Below are positions 28,435 to 37,009 of a stretch of 64,000 nucleotides of DNA, in pieces (the first letter of the stretch is position 1; every line of letters starts with the position of its first letter). Made by a program: the position numbers and the translations under genes. Below the pieces are notes generated by a model. It had not been told where the DNA came from. It made no database searches and worked only from the letters and a program-made list of their open reading frames with translations. This DNA comes from Flavobacterium suaedae (GTDB taxonomy: Bacteria > Bacteroidota > Bacteroidia > Flavobacteriales > Flavobacteriaceae): contig NZ_BMJE01000005.1 in assembly GCF_014642915.1 (NCBI RefSeq), positions 186,001-250,000 of the forward strand. Direction: 5' to 3'.

Positions 28435-28857
28435 CTATTCTGATTTTTCAGCAAAGCCAAGTATATATCCGTTTGGGTCTTTCATGTAGAACTCTTTCAT
28501 TCCGTACCAAGAAGTTTTAAGTACCGTCATAGCTTGTCCTTTATTTTTTAAATCTTCATAAAGTTCTGCTATTCCCTCTACATCCATATAAAAGGATACA
28601 CTAGCGCCAATTGGTAAATTTTCGGCAAAAACTACATCATTCTTAAATGAATCAGAACGTTGGAACATGATTTCTACATTATCTTTCTGAACCATAGCAT
28701 AAACATATTCTTTTTCAGGTGAAAATTTCTGGTCCATACTATCTTGGCTGTGCGGCACTGCCATTACTAAATTAAAGCCCAGTATATCTAGATAAAAAGC
28801 AACAGTATCTTTAATGTCCGATACTTCTAAATTGGGTGTAAGTTTACTTATTTTCAT
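28435..28857 (-). CDS. VOC (glyoxalase/bleomycin-resistance) family protein
   Basis: 140 aa with two beta-alpha-beta-beta-beta repeats of the vicinal oxygen chelate fold (LEVSDIKDTVAFYLDILGF; then FYMDVEGIAELYEDLKNKG and FYMKDPNGYILGFAE, including a metal-ligand Glu near the end). Specific activity cannot be assigned. It is last in a minus-strand unit after the AraC regulator, and its own CAAAATTA/TAATTTTG element (28886-28879) overlaps the end of that gene. Confidence 0.85.
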   Translation of the reverse strand: MKISKLTPNLEVSDIKDTVAFYLDILGFNLVMAVPHSQDSMDQKFSPEKEYVYAMVQKDNVEIMFQRSDSFKNDVVFAENLPIGASVSFYMDVEGIAELYEDLKNKGQAMTVLKTSWYGMKEFYMKDPNGYILGFAEKSE

Positions 28858-28883
28858 GTGTTTTAAATTATATTAAAACAAAA

Positions 28884-29624
28884 TTATTTAAACTTAGAAT
28901 GCGATAATTGTAAAAATCGGTCATCATCGTTTTTATACAATTTTTTTGGAGTTGTGCCGGTATACTTTTTTACTTCTTTAATGCAGTGTGCCTGGTCGTA
29001 AAAATTATTTTGAGGGTATAAATTGCCTTTGGCTATATCTTTATAAGCAGAATTACACCGTACAATATTGATGAAATCCTTTAAGGTAATACCGAATTGA
29101 CTTTTAAAATACCGATTAATTTGGCGGCTACTCCAATTGAGTTTTTCCGCTATTTCTTTTACACTAAAAGTCTGTTTTTGATATACAAGCCGGAATAATA
29201 AAATCTTTTTGTCGTCAGGTTTTGCAGTTTTTTCCGCAACAGTTTCTATGTAGTTTGAAATATATTCAACATACTGTTCCAATGATGTATAGCTTGTAGT
29301 ATTAATACCCCAAAAATGTAAGGGCAATTCATTAAATGTATTAAGTATGGATTGTATTTCTTTTCGGAAAAGATATTCTACTGCCGGAAGTTTAAAACGG
29401 ATACCGTAAATCGTAGTATTTTTATGCAGTTTTACTTCTTTTGGGGTGTTCCATATACCGGTAAGTGTAAGGCTAACTATTTGTTCATCCTCTACCGTTG
29501 CAATAATATCAAAATAACCATCAGGTAAAATAGTATGTGTGGTTTCAACATCGTTTTCATAAAACCAAAAGCATTTAATAAAGCTTTTTAAAAATTCGCT
29601 AGGTTTTATTTCGTAGTAATTCAT
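28884..29624 (-). CDS. AraC family transcriptional regulator
   Basis: 246 aa. An N-terminal effector-type region (about 1-140) contains ILPDGYFDIIATVED, as in DUF6597-type AraC proteins. The C-terminal double HTH (about 145-235) includes FSVKEIAEKLNWSSRQINRYF and YDQAHCIKEVKKYTGTTPKKL. It starts 12 bp after the GNAT gene and precedes a VOC gene, a common small-molecule-response grouping. Confidence 0.9.
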   Translation of the reverse strand: MNYYEIKPSEFLKSFIKCFWFYENDVETTHTILPDGYFDIIATVEDEQIVSLTLTGIWNTPKEVKLHKNTTIYGIRFKLPAVEYLFRKEIQSILNTFNELPLHFWGINTTSYTSLEQYVEYISNYIETVAEKTAKPDDKKILLFRLVYQKQTFSVKEIAEKLNWSSRQINRYFKSQFGITLKDFINIVRCNSAYKDIAKGNLYPQNNFYDQAHCIKEVKKYTGTTPKKLYKNDDDRFLQLSHSKFK

Positions 29625-29636
29625 AACTTTTAATTA

Positions 29637-30134
29637 CTAGTCTAGTATCAATTGCATAATTTGTACATCAAGCCAACGGTTAAATTTATAGCCTGCCTGT
29701 TTTAGCAGTCCTGCTTTGGTAAACCCAAACTTTTCATGAAAAGCTATGCTGTTTTTGTTCTCGGCATCTATAAGTCCTATCATGCTGTGCATAGATTGTT
29801 CTTTAGCTATATCGATAAGTTCACTGAGTAATAGTTTGCCAATGCCTTTCCCTTTTTGTTCTTCGGCTACATAAACGGAGTGTTCTACACAAAACTTGTA
29901 ACCTGCTTTATCTTTTAGTTGATGATAAGTAGCATAACCAACTACTTCATCATTTTGCAGAGCAACAATAACAGGAAAGTTACCATCTTGTTTTGTTTTA
30001 AACCAAAGCTCAACTTCTTTTATATTCTTTGGTTCATAGTCATATATAGCAGTTGTGTATAGTATAGCTTGGTTCATTATACCAAGAATACTATTTAAGT
30101 GCGCTACAGTTGCAGTTTGTATGGTTATTTCCAT
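29637..30134 (-). CDS. GNAT family N-acetyltransferase (phosphinothricin acetyltransferase-like)
   Basis: 165 aa from the ATG at 30134 (MEITIQTA). An upstream in-frame ATG at 30155 is less likely because a TATTTTTG promoter-like element at 30160-30153 overlaps it. The acetyl-CoA loop VAEEQKGKGIGKLLLSELI and the C-terminal NSIAFHEKFGFTKAG resemble the PAT/YncA subgroup, which acetylates amino-acid-like amines such as methionine sulfoximine. It is first in the GNAT-AraC-VOC unit. Confidence 0.9.
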   Translation of the reverse strand: MEITIQTATVAHLNSILGIMNQAILYTTAIYDYEPKNIKEVELWFKTKQDGNFPVIVALQNDEVVGYATYHQLKDKAGYKFCVEHSVYVAEEQKGKGIGKLLLSELIDIAKEQSMHSMIGLIDAENKNSIAFHEKFGFTKAGLLKQAGYKFNRWLDVQIMQLILD

Positions 30135-30149
30135 TACTTGTATTTTACA

Positions 30150-30191
30150 AAGCAAAAATAATAAATAAGGCTGCCCTAATGAGCAGCCTTA
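30150..30191 (-). terminator. Terminator after fumC
   Basis: TAAGGCTGC (30166-30174) and GCAGCCTTA (30183-30191) form a 9-bp stem with an 8-nt loop; the minus-strand continuation is U-rich. Confidence 0.7.
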
Positions 30192-30217
30192 CTAATTTTA
30201 TATAACTTGAAAAATTC

Positions 30218-31615
30218 TTATTTTAAAGAACCTACCATATCTTCCGGTTTTACCCACTCATCAAAATCCTCAGCAGAAACATAACCTAAACGTACCGCTT
30301 CTTCTTTTAAAGTAGTTCCGTTTTGGTGTGCTGTTTGTGCAATTTCAGCCGCCTTATAATAACCTATCTTGGTGTTAAGCGCTGTAACCAGCATTAAAGA
30401 GTTATCTACTAATTCTTTAATTCTTGTATGGTTTGGCTCGATACCGCTTGCACAATGCTCATCGAATGATACACATGCATCGCCAATTAACCTAGCAGAC
30501 TCCAAGAAGTTTGCCGCCATAACAGGTTTAAATACATTAAGTTCATAATGGCCTTGTGTACCACCTACTGTAATAGCCACATCATTACCCATAACCTGTG
30601 CGCAAACCATAGTTAAAGCTTCACATTGGGTTGGGTTTACTTTACCCGGCATGATAGATGACCCCGGTTCGTTAGCAGGAATTAATATCTCACCAATACC
30701 AGAACGTGGTCCTGATGCCAGTAAACGAATATCGTTAGCTATTTTGTTAAGAGAAACAGCCAGTTGTTTTAATGCTCCATGACTTTCTACAATAGCGTCG
30801 TGAGCAGCCAGTGCTTCAAATTTATTTTCAGCTGTTACAAAAGGCAGCCCTGTAAATTCAGCTATATATTCAGCAACTTTTACATCATAACCATCGGGAG
30901 TATTAAGCCCTGTGCCTACAGCAGTACCACCAAGAGCAAGCTCAGAAAGGTGAGGTAAAGTGTTTTTAAGTGCTTTTAAACCAAAGTTAAGTTGTGCTAC
31001 ATATCCTGAAAATTCCTGACCTAAGGTTAGGGGAGTAGCATCCATAAGGTGAGTTCTACCTATTTTCACTACGTTTTTAAAAGCCTCAGCTTTAGCTTTA
31101 AGTGTATCTCTTAGTTGCTCTACACCGGGAATAGTTGTTTCTACTACTTTTTTATAGGCTGCAATATGCATACCTGTAGGGAATGTATCGTTTGATGATT
31201 GCGATTTGTTTACATCATCATTTGCTTTTAGTACCGGTTCGCCTTCGCCAATTTTGTTACCGGCTAAAACCTGCGCTCTGTTGGCAACTACTTCATTAAC
31301 ATTCATGTTACTTTGTGTACCCGAACCTGTTTGCCATATTACAAGCGGGAACTGGTCGTCTAACTTACCAGTCAGTATTTCATCACACACCTGAGCGATA
31401 GCATCACGTTTTTCAACAGGAAGCACGCCTAAATCATGGTTAGCATAAGCTGCTGCTTTTTTAAGATAAGCAAACCCTTCTACAATCTCTTTTGGCATAG
31501 AGGCAGGGTTACCTATTTTAAAGTTGTTTCTGGAACGTTCTGTTTGTGCCCCCCAATATTTATCGGCAGGGACTTTTACTTCACCCATGGTGTCTTTTTC
31601 AATTCTGTAGTCCAT
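30218..31615 (-). CDS. fumC: Class II fumarate hydratase
   Basis: Interconverts fumarate and L-malate in the TCA cycle. At 465 aa it is normal length. The superfamily signature [16 protein letters not shown] is present, as are [12 protein letters not shown] and [12 protein letters not shown] with the substrate-binding residues. A TAATTTTG element (31695-31688, minus) lies about 70 bp upstream. Single-gene unit. Confidence 0.97.
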   Translation of the reverse strand: MDYRIEKDTMGEVKVPADKYWGAQTERSRNNFKIGNPASMPKEIVEGFAYLKKAAAYANHDLGVLPVEKRDAIAQVCDEILTGKLDDQFPLVIWQTGSGTQSNMNVNEVVANRAQVLAGNKIGEGEPVLKANDDVNKSQSSNDTFPTGMHIAAYKKVVETTIPGVEQLRDTLKAKAEAFKNVVKIGRTHLMDATPLTLGQEFSGYVAQLNFGLKALKNTLPHLSELALGGTAVGTGLNTPDGYDVKVAEYIAEFTGLPFVTAENKFEALAAHDAIVESHGALKQLAVSLNKIANDIRLLASGPRSGIGEILIPANEPGSSIMPGKVNPTQCEALTMVCAQVMGNDVAITVGGTQGHYELNVFKPVMAANFLESARLIGDACVSFDEHCASGIEPNHTRIKELVDNSLMLVTALNTKIGYYKAAEIAQTAHQNGTTLKEEAVRLGYVSAEDFDEWVKPEDMVGSLK

Positions 31616-31687
31616 TGTATTGGTTGTTGTTTTCTTAATTGTTTATTTATAGTTAGTGCCTGTAAACAGGCATTATCTGAAGTCAGT

Positions 31688-31695
31688 CAAAATTA
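31688..31695 (-). promoter_or_regulatory. -7 element TAATTTTG of fumC
   Basis: Full TAnnTTTG match on the minus strand about 75 bp upstream of fumC; the upstream region is T-rich without a clear TTG. Confidence 0.4.
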
Positions 31696-31760
31696 AGGAT
31701 AATAGGCAGGTAAAAAAACGTTTTTCTTAAATTATTTTACTGTTTTTACAGTCTTGGTAT

Positions 31761-31790
31761 TTGCCAGAAAAAATAATAAACTTATCTTTG
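31761..31790 (+). promoter_or_regulatory. Consensus promoter of the 52-aa membrane protein gene
   Basis: TTG (31761-31763), 19-bp spacer, TATCTTTG (31783-31790), a full match to the Bacteroidota TTG-N19-TAnnTTTG arrangement, 25 bp before the start. Confidence 0.7.
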
Positions 31791-31815
31791 CGAGTAGTAT
31801 TATAAACACGAGAAA

Positions 31816-31974
31816 ATGGAATTTCAACAATATTTAGGTTTTTTAGCTTTCTTAACTATAATAACAATAGGCTTCTGGTTAATGATGTTCCTTGTAAGCT
31901 TTGTATTCTACTGGGTAGGTGGTGCTACTGTAGAGCTTATTAAAGAAAGAAGAAATAACAGACTACAAGAATAA
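31816..31974 (+). CDS. Small single-pass membrane protein, 52 aa
   Basis: A short gene starting MEFQQYLGFLAFLT. One long hydrophobic helix spans about residues 6-34, followed by a basic/acidic tail (ELIKERRNNRLQE). A consensus promoter precedes it and a strong terminator begins 3 bp after its stop, so it forms a complete monocistronic unit, which argues that the frame is real. No function can be assigned from the sequence. Confidence 0.75.
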   Translation: MEFQQYLGFLAFLTIITIGFWLMMFLVSFVFYWVGGATVELIKERRNNRLQE

Positions 31975-31975
31975 A

Positions 31976-32004
31976 AAAAGCTGCTTTTAAGCAGCTTTTT
32001 TTAT
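31976..32004. terminator. Bidirectional terminator between the 52-aa gene and the phytochrome operon
   Basis: AAGCTGCTT (31978-31986) and AAGCAGCTT (31989-31997) flanked by A7 and T7. Confidence 0.85.
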
Positions 32005-32052
32005 TTCTTTATTTTTTCTCCCTTCGGTTATTTTACTTTAAATAAATTGCTT

Positions 32053-34317
32053 TTAATTTATCGGGAAGTATATTAAAACGGATGCCCCTTCGTTTGGCTT
32101 TCCTACAGCTTCTATATAGCCTTTGTGGTTTTGCATTATCTTTTTACAAAGTGCCAACCCAACTCCTGAGCCTTTATATTCAGAATTAGAATGTAATCTG
32201 GTAAATATATTAAAAATAGATTCTGCAAACTGCTCTTCAAAACCAATACCGTTATCCTCTATCTGTATAACATGATATAAAGTAGGGTCACTTGGTTTGT
32301 GGTGCTGAGGTTTTGATGAAGCAGTAATTTTTATTTCGGGTGCTCTTTCTACGGAAGAATACTTAATAGAGTTTGCTATAAGGTTAGAGAAAAGTTGCTT
32401 AAGTAAAAACGGTATTCCTTGTATTTCAGGTAGTTTATTCACTATTACTTCTGCATTCGATTCTGATATTGTTTCTTCCAGCTCTTCTTTAACACTCTCC
32501 ATCACAGTGTTAAGGTCTACATCTTCAAAAGAACCGTCTGCATTTTTAACCCTTGTATATTTAAGTATATCGGTGAGTAGTGTTTGCATCCTGTTAGCAG
32601 AGGCACTCATTTTTACTATAGCGGTTTGTACACTTTCAGGTATATTTTCCTCCTCCTTTATAAGTAAGCGAGAAGATATTAATTGTATTTTGCGCAGTGG
32701 TTCCTGTAGGTCGTGTGTACTAATCCAGTTTATATTTTCAAGTTCGGAGTTCGTTTCTTTAAGAAGTTCACTTAACTTTCTGTATTTTTCTTCTTCCTGA
32801 GAGATTAATAACAAGTTTATATGTTTCTGCAAGCTGTATGAGTATGCTGCAGCACTCATTAGTTCAGGCTCTAACCATGGTTTAGCAGTGCATTTTACTA
32901 CTTCCTTCCAAAGTTCAAAAGAGTTTCTTGGAGAAAGCCCTTTTTTATCTTTTATTATTGATTTAGCAGGGTCTCCTGCCCAGTTTACCTCCATTCGGGT
33001 TTCGGGCCTGTACCATATAATACAGTCGTTATTATCAACATTTAACGAATGGTATATTACCCCTGAAGTCTCTTTACAGTTATCACCATATTCAGGGAAA
33101 ACATCTATTAATTTATTAGTGCTAAAACTACTGTTATTAGTATAGGTAGCGAAGTAATTCGCTATGTTTTGCACTTGGTCGTCACTAGGTGTAAGCCCAC
33201 ACTTATGTACAGCTCCATTAAATACTATAGATACGCCTGAGGCATTACACAATTTTAAAATATCATCGCATTTAACTAAATCTTTAAAAGAATCAGGGCT
33301 TTCAAGGCTAAATCTGTTAACAGCATTAAGTGCCTGTTTTGTTTTGCGGTCTATTTCATATTCTTCGTTTGACTGTCTCAAATCTATTTGCGAAGTAATA
33401 AAATGTCCTTGCAATTGTGCTGCCAATCGTGTTTCCGGACTTAAGTTTTTAGGTGAGTAGTGATGACAGGCTATTAGCCCCCATAATTCCTTTTTATGAA
33501 TAAGCGATATGGTAAGTGTAGCTCCCACGCCCATATTGTGTAAATACTGCACATGAATAGGCGAGGTACTTCTTAATATTGAAAGGCTTAAATCAAGGTT
33601 TTTATTATCGTTACTACTGTCTTTTGCATAAATAGGTACCGGGGTATAATCTACATCAGTAATAAGTCTAAGTAAATTCTTTTTATATAATTGTCTTGCC
33701 TGTGCAGGTATATCAGTATGTGGGTAGTGCAAGCCTAAAAAAGGCTCTAAATCTTCTCTGCAATCTTCTGCATAAACCTCACCATTGTAATCTTTATCAA
33801 AACGATATATCATAACCCTGTCATACCCTGTTATTTGACGTGTACCTTTTGCTACTAACTGGCACAGCTCTTTTAACGTATGCGTATCGTGCATATAGTT
33901 TAAAAACTGAGAAGTCTGGTCGTATAACTGGCTGGTTTCTTGAGGGAAAGGATCTTTTAATTCTGCTTCCAGTATTATAACACCTTCACTTTTATGTACC
34001 GTACACAAAAAGTTCTTTCCTGCTAGGTTTAGTTCCATCAGTTTGGAAGATAGCATGAACCCATCATTGATATAATCAATGAGTTGATTTTTAACAGACT
34101 CTCCGAAGAGTTCCTGAAAATTTTCGCCTAAAATTTCAGAATGAGCGAGGTTTATATAGTCTTTACTGTTTTCGCTACAAAAATCTACGGTAAGGGTAGT
34201 TTCATTTAAACCTAATAAAAAACCATGAGGCTGAATGCTTCCGGGTATGTGTATAGGTTCTTGTTCGCAGTTTTCTAAATTTACAATATCACGATTTACA
34301 ATATCCTTAAACTCCAT
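32053..34317 (-). CDS. bphP: Bacteriophytochrome sensor histidine kinase
   Basis: A 754-aa red/far-red light sensor kinase. PAS domain (about 15-110) with the biliverdin-attachment Cys17 just before the QEPIHIPGSIQPHG motif. GAF domain (about 135-310) with YPHTDIPAQAR (the PxSDIP-type chromophore motif). PHY domain (about 320-510) with the tongue signatures WAGDP and PRNSF. DHp helix with His535 in STHDLQEPLRKI, then HATPase_c with NLIANSIKYS, DNGIGF and GSGVGLALCKK. It is last in an operon behind a response regulator and a heme oxygenase, which supplies its chromophore. Confidence 0.96.
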   Translation of the reverse strand: MEFKDIVNRDIVNLENCEQEPIHIPGSIQPHGFLLGLNETTLTVDFCSENSKDYINLAHSEILGENFQELFGESVKNQLIDYINDGFMLSSKLMELNLAGKNFLCTVHKSEGVIILEAELKDPFPQETSQLYDQTSQFLNYMHDTHTLKELCQLVAKGTRQITGYDRVMIYRFDKDYNGEVYAEDCREDLEPFLGLHYPHTDIPAQARQLYKKNLLRLITDVDYTPVPIYAKDSSNDNKNLDLSLSILRSTSPIHVQYLHNMGVGATLTISLIHKKELWGLIACHHYSPKNLSPETRLAAQLQGHFITSQIDLRQSNEEYEIDRKTKQALNAVNRFSLESPDSFKDLVKCDDILKLCNASGVSIVFNGAVHKCGLTPSDDQVQNIANYFATYTNNSSFSTNKLIDVFPEYGDNCKETSGVIYHSLNVDNNDCIIWYRPETRMEVNWAGDPAKSIIKDKKGLSPRNSFELWKEVVKCTAKPWLEPELMSAAAYSYSLQKHINLLLISQEEEKYRKLSELLKETNSELENINWISTHDLQEPLRKIQLISSRLLIKEEENIPESVQTAIVKMSASANRMQTLLTDILKYTRVKNADGSFEDVDLNTVMESVKEELEETISESNAEVIVNKLPEIQGIPFLLKQLFSNLIANSIKYSSVERAPEIKITASSKPQHHKPSDPTLYHVIQIEDNGIGFEEQFAESIFNIFTRLHSNSEYKGSGVGLALCKKIMQNHKGYIEAVGKPNEGASVLIYFPIN

Positions 34318-34351
34318 TTACAAAAAAAATTAAATAATAAAATGATAGGGT

Positions 34352-34942
34352 TTAACTTAAGTGCTGCCTTATAGCGTTAAAAGCATAATCTGCTCCTGCC
34401 ATAACTTCAGTTTCACAATTATTGTCTATTGTATAGGTGGTAAATTTTTCAAGAAATTTTTTCCAGTGACTTCCGGTCGTATTACCATACCCTGCAAAGT
34501 ACGATGCTCCGTTTTCTTCAGTATGACCTAAAGTATTATTTATGTTTTTATAAATAACTCTCCCGCCAAGTGTAGATCCCTCTATTACATACATAACACC
34601 AGCCGCAAACCCAGGGGTTGCATTGAAACCGGTACTTGTTAAAGGTGCTTTACTTTCAGGGAGTTTAGCACCTAGTTTTTGTATATCATTTTCCAGGTAA
34701 TGACTTTTCCTTCTTTCTCCAAGATCTTCAAAAATATGTTCTATAAGTGGGTATATATTTTCTTCGGTATCTTTTATTACGTTGTACATAAGTGTAAGAT
34801 AAGTTATGTACTCTTGGTTAGAAACGTCAGGCTTTATTATGCTTTTAGAAACAGGAAGTTCTTCAAGCGCGGTGTGTGATTGCGCTGTTGCATTTCTTAG
34901 CTTTTGTAAAAAAGCCTGACTTTCCGATGTGCTATTATTCAT
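34352..34942 (-). CDS. bphO: Biliverdin-producing heme oxygenase
   Basis: Opens heme to biliverdin IX-alpha, the chromophore of the downstream bacteriophytochrome. The 196-aa length is normal. Proximal-ligand His23 sits in AQSHTALEEL; the distal-helix motif GVMYVIEGSTLGGRVIYK is present. It lies between the response regulator (8-bp gap) and the phytochrome gene (34-bp gap). Confidence 0.94.
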   Translation of the reverse strand: MNNSTSESQAFLQKLRNATAQSHTALEELPVSKSIIKPDVSNQEYITYLTLMYNVIKDTEENIYPLIEHIFEDLGERRKSHYLENDIQKLGAKLPESKAPLTSTGFNATPGFAAGVMYVIEGSTLGGRVIYKNINNTLGHTEENGASYFAGYGNTTGSHWKKFLEKFTTYTIDNNCETEVMAGADYAFNAIRQHLS

Positions 34943-34950
34943 TCTTTAAT

Positions 34951-35385
34951 CTAATAATTATATACAAAGTTAGCTCTGTCAGCAATAAAGCTGTTCCAGT
35001 TTATTTTTAATGTATGTTCAATAGATTTTTTTAGTTGGTCGAATAAGCCCGTTTTAGGTAAATAGTAGCTTGCTCCCATATCCCAACTTTTCTGTATTGT
35101 CCTTTCATCGCTTGATGTAGAAAATATAACTACAGGAATATTTTTATAATTATCTGATTCCTTCATTTTTTTTAATACATCAAACCCGTTTAGACCGGGC
35201 ATATTTAAATCAAGGTAAACAACGTAGGGGGATGGTGGTGGGTTATCAAGTGCGTGTAATAACTCTTTCCCGTTACACTGTGTTACTACCGATAAATCAC
35301 TGTTAATAAGGCTTACTATTTCTTTGAAAAACGCAATGTCTTCCTGGTCATCATCTGTATAAAATATAGTTACTCCTTCTTTCAT
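34951..35385 (-). CDS. Single-domain response regulator of the phytochrome operon
   Basis: A 144-aa receiver domain only. Acidic pocket DDDQED near residues 10-15, phosphoacceptor Asp in VVYLDLNMPG (about residue 68), Ser/Thr switch in IFSTSS and Lys in YLPKTG. There is no output domain, so it works by protein contact or as a phosphate sink. It is first gene of the operon and probably the direct partner of the phytochrome kinase. Confidence 0.93.
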   Translation of the reverse strand: MKEGVTIFYTDDDQEDIAFFKEIVSLINSDLSVVTQCNGKELLHALDNPPPSPYVVYLDLNMPGLNGFDVLKKMKESDNYKNIPVVIFSTSSDERTIQKSWDMGASYYLPKTGLFDQLKKSIEHTLKINWNSFIADRANFVYNY

Positions 35386-35412
35386 GGTACCAGGTTTTTA
35401 GTTGTACATAAA

Positions 35413-35420
35413 CAAATGTA
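35413..35420 (-). promoter_or_regulatory. -7 element TACATTTG of the phytochrome operon
   Basis: Full TAnnTTTG match on the minus strand, 28 bp before the response-regulator start. The candidate TTG is 14 bp away, shorter than ideal. Confidence 0.5.
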
Positions 35421-35537
35421 ACTAAAAAAGACTACAATGCCGGTGAGTTATAACAGAATACGTAAAATGTTATAAACATTGTGTATAATTTATGCTGTAA
35501 TTTTACAAACAGTATTTACAAATTAACGAGGCTTACT

Positions 35538-35783
35538 ATGACAATAATGAGAGCAGGTTTGTTTTTAATCTCCCTAGCAGGGTTCTGTGCTTCAGTTTAC
35601 TTTTTATCTCAAGACCTGTTTGTTTTTAACTACCAAAGTATTAACAATATAATCTACATATTGCTGCTTGTAATCCTTTTATGTAACAGCTTGGTAGGGT
35701 TGTTTATGACGTTGCCCGACCTTAAGGAGATGCTCCGAAAGATAAAGACTACAGATGAAGATTCATTGAGTGGTAAAGTATAA
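35538..35783 (+). CDS. Small two-helix membrane protein
   Basis: 81 aa from ATG 35538 (MTIMRAGL); an upstream in-frame ATG at 35481 would add a Cys/Asn-rich segment with no family look. Two hydrophobic helices (about 6-24 and 36-58) are followed by a short charged tail (DLKEMLRKIKTTDEDS). It is the only plus-strand gene between two minus-strand regulator operons and is divergent from the phytochrome operon. Function unknown. Confidence 0.65.
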   Translation: MTIMRAGLFLISLAGFCASVYFLSQDLFVFNYQSINNIIYILLLVILLCNSLVGLFMTLPDLKEMLRKIKTTDEDSLSGKV

Positions 35784-35789
35784 TAAAGC

Positions 35790-36236
35790 TTAAACGTTCA
35801 ATATAAAGCTGTCTTTATTTAACCCATCAGTTACATATTGCCAGTTAACATTTATAACATTTGTTAGTGCCTTTTTCAAGGCATTAAAATCAGTTGGCTT
35901 GCATATATAAACATTTGCTCCCGACACAAAAGTATCCTCTATATCTCTCTCAGCAGAAGAGGTAGAGTAGATAGCTATAGTAAGATTTTTTAATCGGGGT
36001 ATACCTCTTATTTCCTGTAAGCACTCTTTACCTGATTTCATTGGCATATTAAGGTCAAGAAACACTATATCAGGCAGAGGATTTTCTAAATTGTTAAGGT
36101 ACTCCATTAGCAAAACACCGTTGTTAAACACCGATATTTTGTGCTTTACTTCTATATCTTCAAAAGCTTCTTTAAAAAATTGCCTGTCGTCTTCATCGTC
36201 ATCGGCAAGCATTATATGCATTAAGCTTGGTTGCAT
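35790..36236 (-). CDS. Single-domain response regulator
   Basis: A 148-aa receiver domain: DDDEDD at 12-17, phosphoacceptor Asp in VFLDLNMPMKSGKE (about residue 57), switch YSTSS and CKPTD with the conserved Lys. No output domain. Similar in design to the response regulator of the phytochrome operon 0.5 kb upstream. Its start codon overlaps the stop of the AraC-like gene (TAATG), so the two are translationally coupled. Confidence 0.92.
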   Translation of the reverse strand: MQPSLMHIMLADDDEDDRQFFKEAFEDIEVKHKISVFNNGVLLMEYLNNLENPLPDIVFLDLNMPMKSGKECLQEIRGIPRLKNLTIAIYSTSSAERDIEDTFVSGANVYICKPTDFNALKKALTNVINVNWQYVTDGLNKDSFILNV

Positions 36237-36808
36237 TAGGTAGTTGTATTATTTATAGAGTCAGAGTACCTCTTTTGCTTCATAATTTTCTGAAAAGCGG
36301 TAGGGGTAACACCTGTTATGTTTTTAAATTGTTGTGATAAATATGCAACACTACTGTAATTCAGCATAAAAGAAATTTCAGTTAGTGATAAATTCTCTGT
36401 TAACAACAACTGTTTTACACGTTCTATTTTGTGTAAAATAATAAAGTTCTCTATTGATATAAATGTTACCTCCGAGAATACCTGAGAAAGTGTTCTGTAA
36501 CTCTCATTCAGTTTTTCAGACAGGTAAGTAGATATTTTTAAAGATTGCATGCCTTTATCAGAATATACCATTTCTATAATAGCATTTTTAATCTTTTGAA
36601 CTAATATACTTTTATGATTATCTACTATTTCAATACCAAATTGCCCCAAAGAGGCTATGAACTTTTGATAAGTTTCCATAGGAATATTCTCCCTGAACTT
36701 AACATATCCGGGTTCTGTAACCACACAGTTAATATTAAACTTATCAAGCTGCTGCTGCAAGAGAACCTTACACATTATATCAATGTTGTATTTAATGTAA
36801 AGTTCCAT
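36236..36808 (-). CDS. AraC-type helix-turn-helix regulator
   Basis: 190 aa. The C-terminal 100 residues carry the double HTH (VKQLLLTENLSLTEISFML and LSQQFKNITGVTPTAFQKI). The N-terminal 80 residues are a short sensory region of no recognised family. It is coupled to the downstream response regulator. Two direct repeats, AAATTACTGTAA, 15 bp apart (36872-36898), lie 64 bp upstream and fit an AraC-type binding site. Confidence 0.87.
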   Translation of the reverse strand: MELYIKYNIDIMCKVLLQQQLDKFNINCVVTEPGYVKFRENIPMETYQKFIASLGQFGIEIVDNHKSILVQKIKNAIIEMVYSDKGMQSLKISTYLSEKLNESYRTLSQVFSEVTFISIENFIILHKIERVKQLLLTENLSLTEISFMLNYSSVAYLSQQFKNITGVTPTAFQKIMKQKRYSDSINNTTT

Positions 36809-36871
36809 CCTTCATTTTACTTTTCTGTAGTAAAAGTAGTAAATTTATTTAACACCTGTTTAAACTTAAAA

Positions 36872-36898
36872 AAATTACTGTAAATCAAATTACTGTAA
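36872..36898. repeat. Direct repeats AAATTACTGTAA, possible regulator binding site
   Basis: Two identical 12-bp copies at 36872-36883 and 36887-36898, period 15 bp, in the divergent space between the AraC-like gene (36808, minus) and the ceramidase-like gene (37010, plus). A related TTTACTGTA occurs near 36983. Confidence 0.5.
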
Positions 36899-37009
36899 TA
36901 AATATTAAATACTGGCACCCAAAACCTTATGTTTAGTATATATTTATGTTTTAAACTATTTAGAATAATTATTACCGCTATATTTACTGTATAAACACTA
37001 TTATACGCT

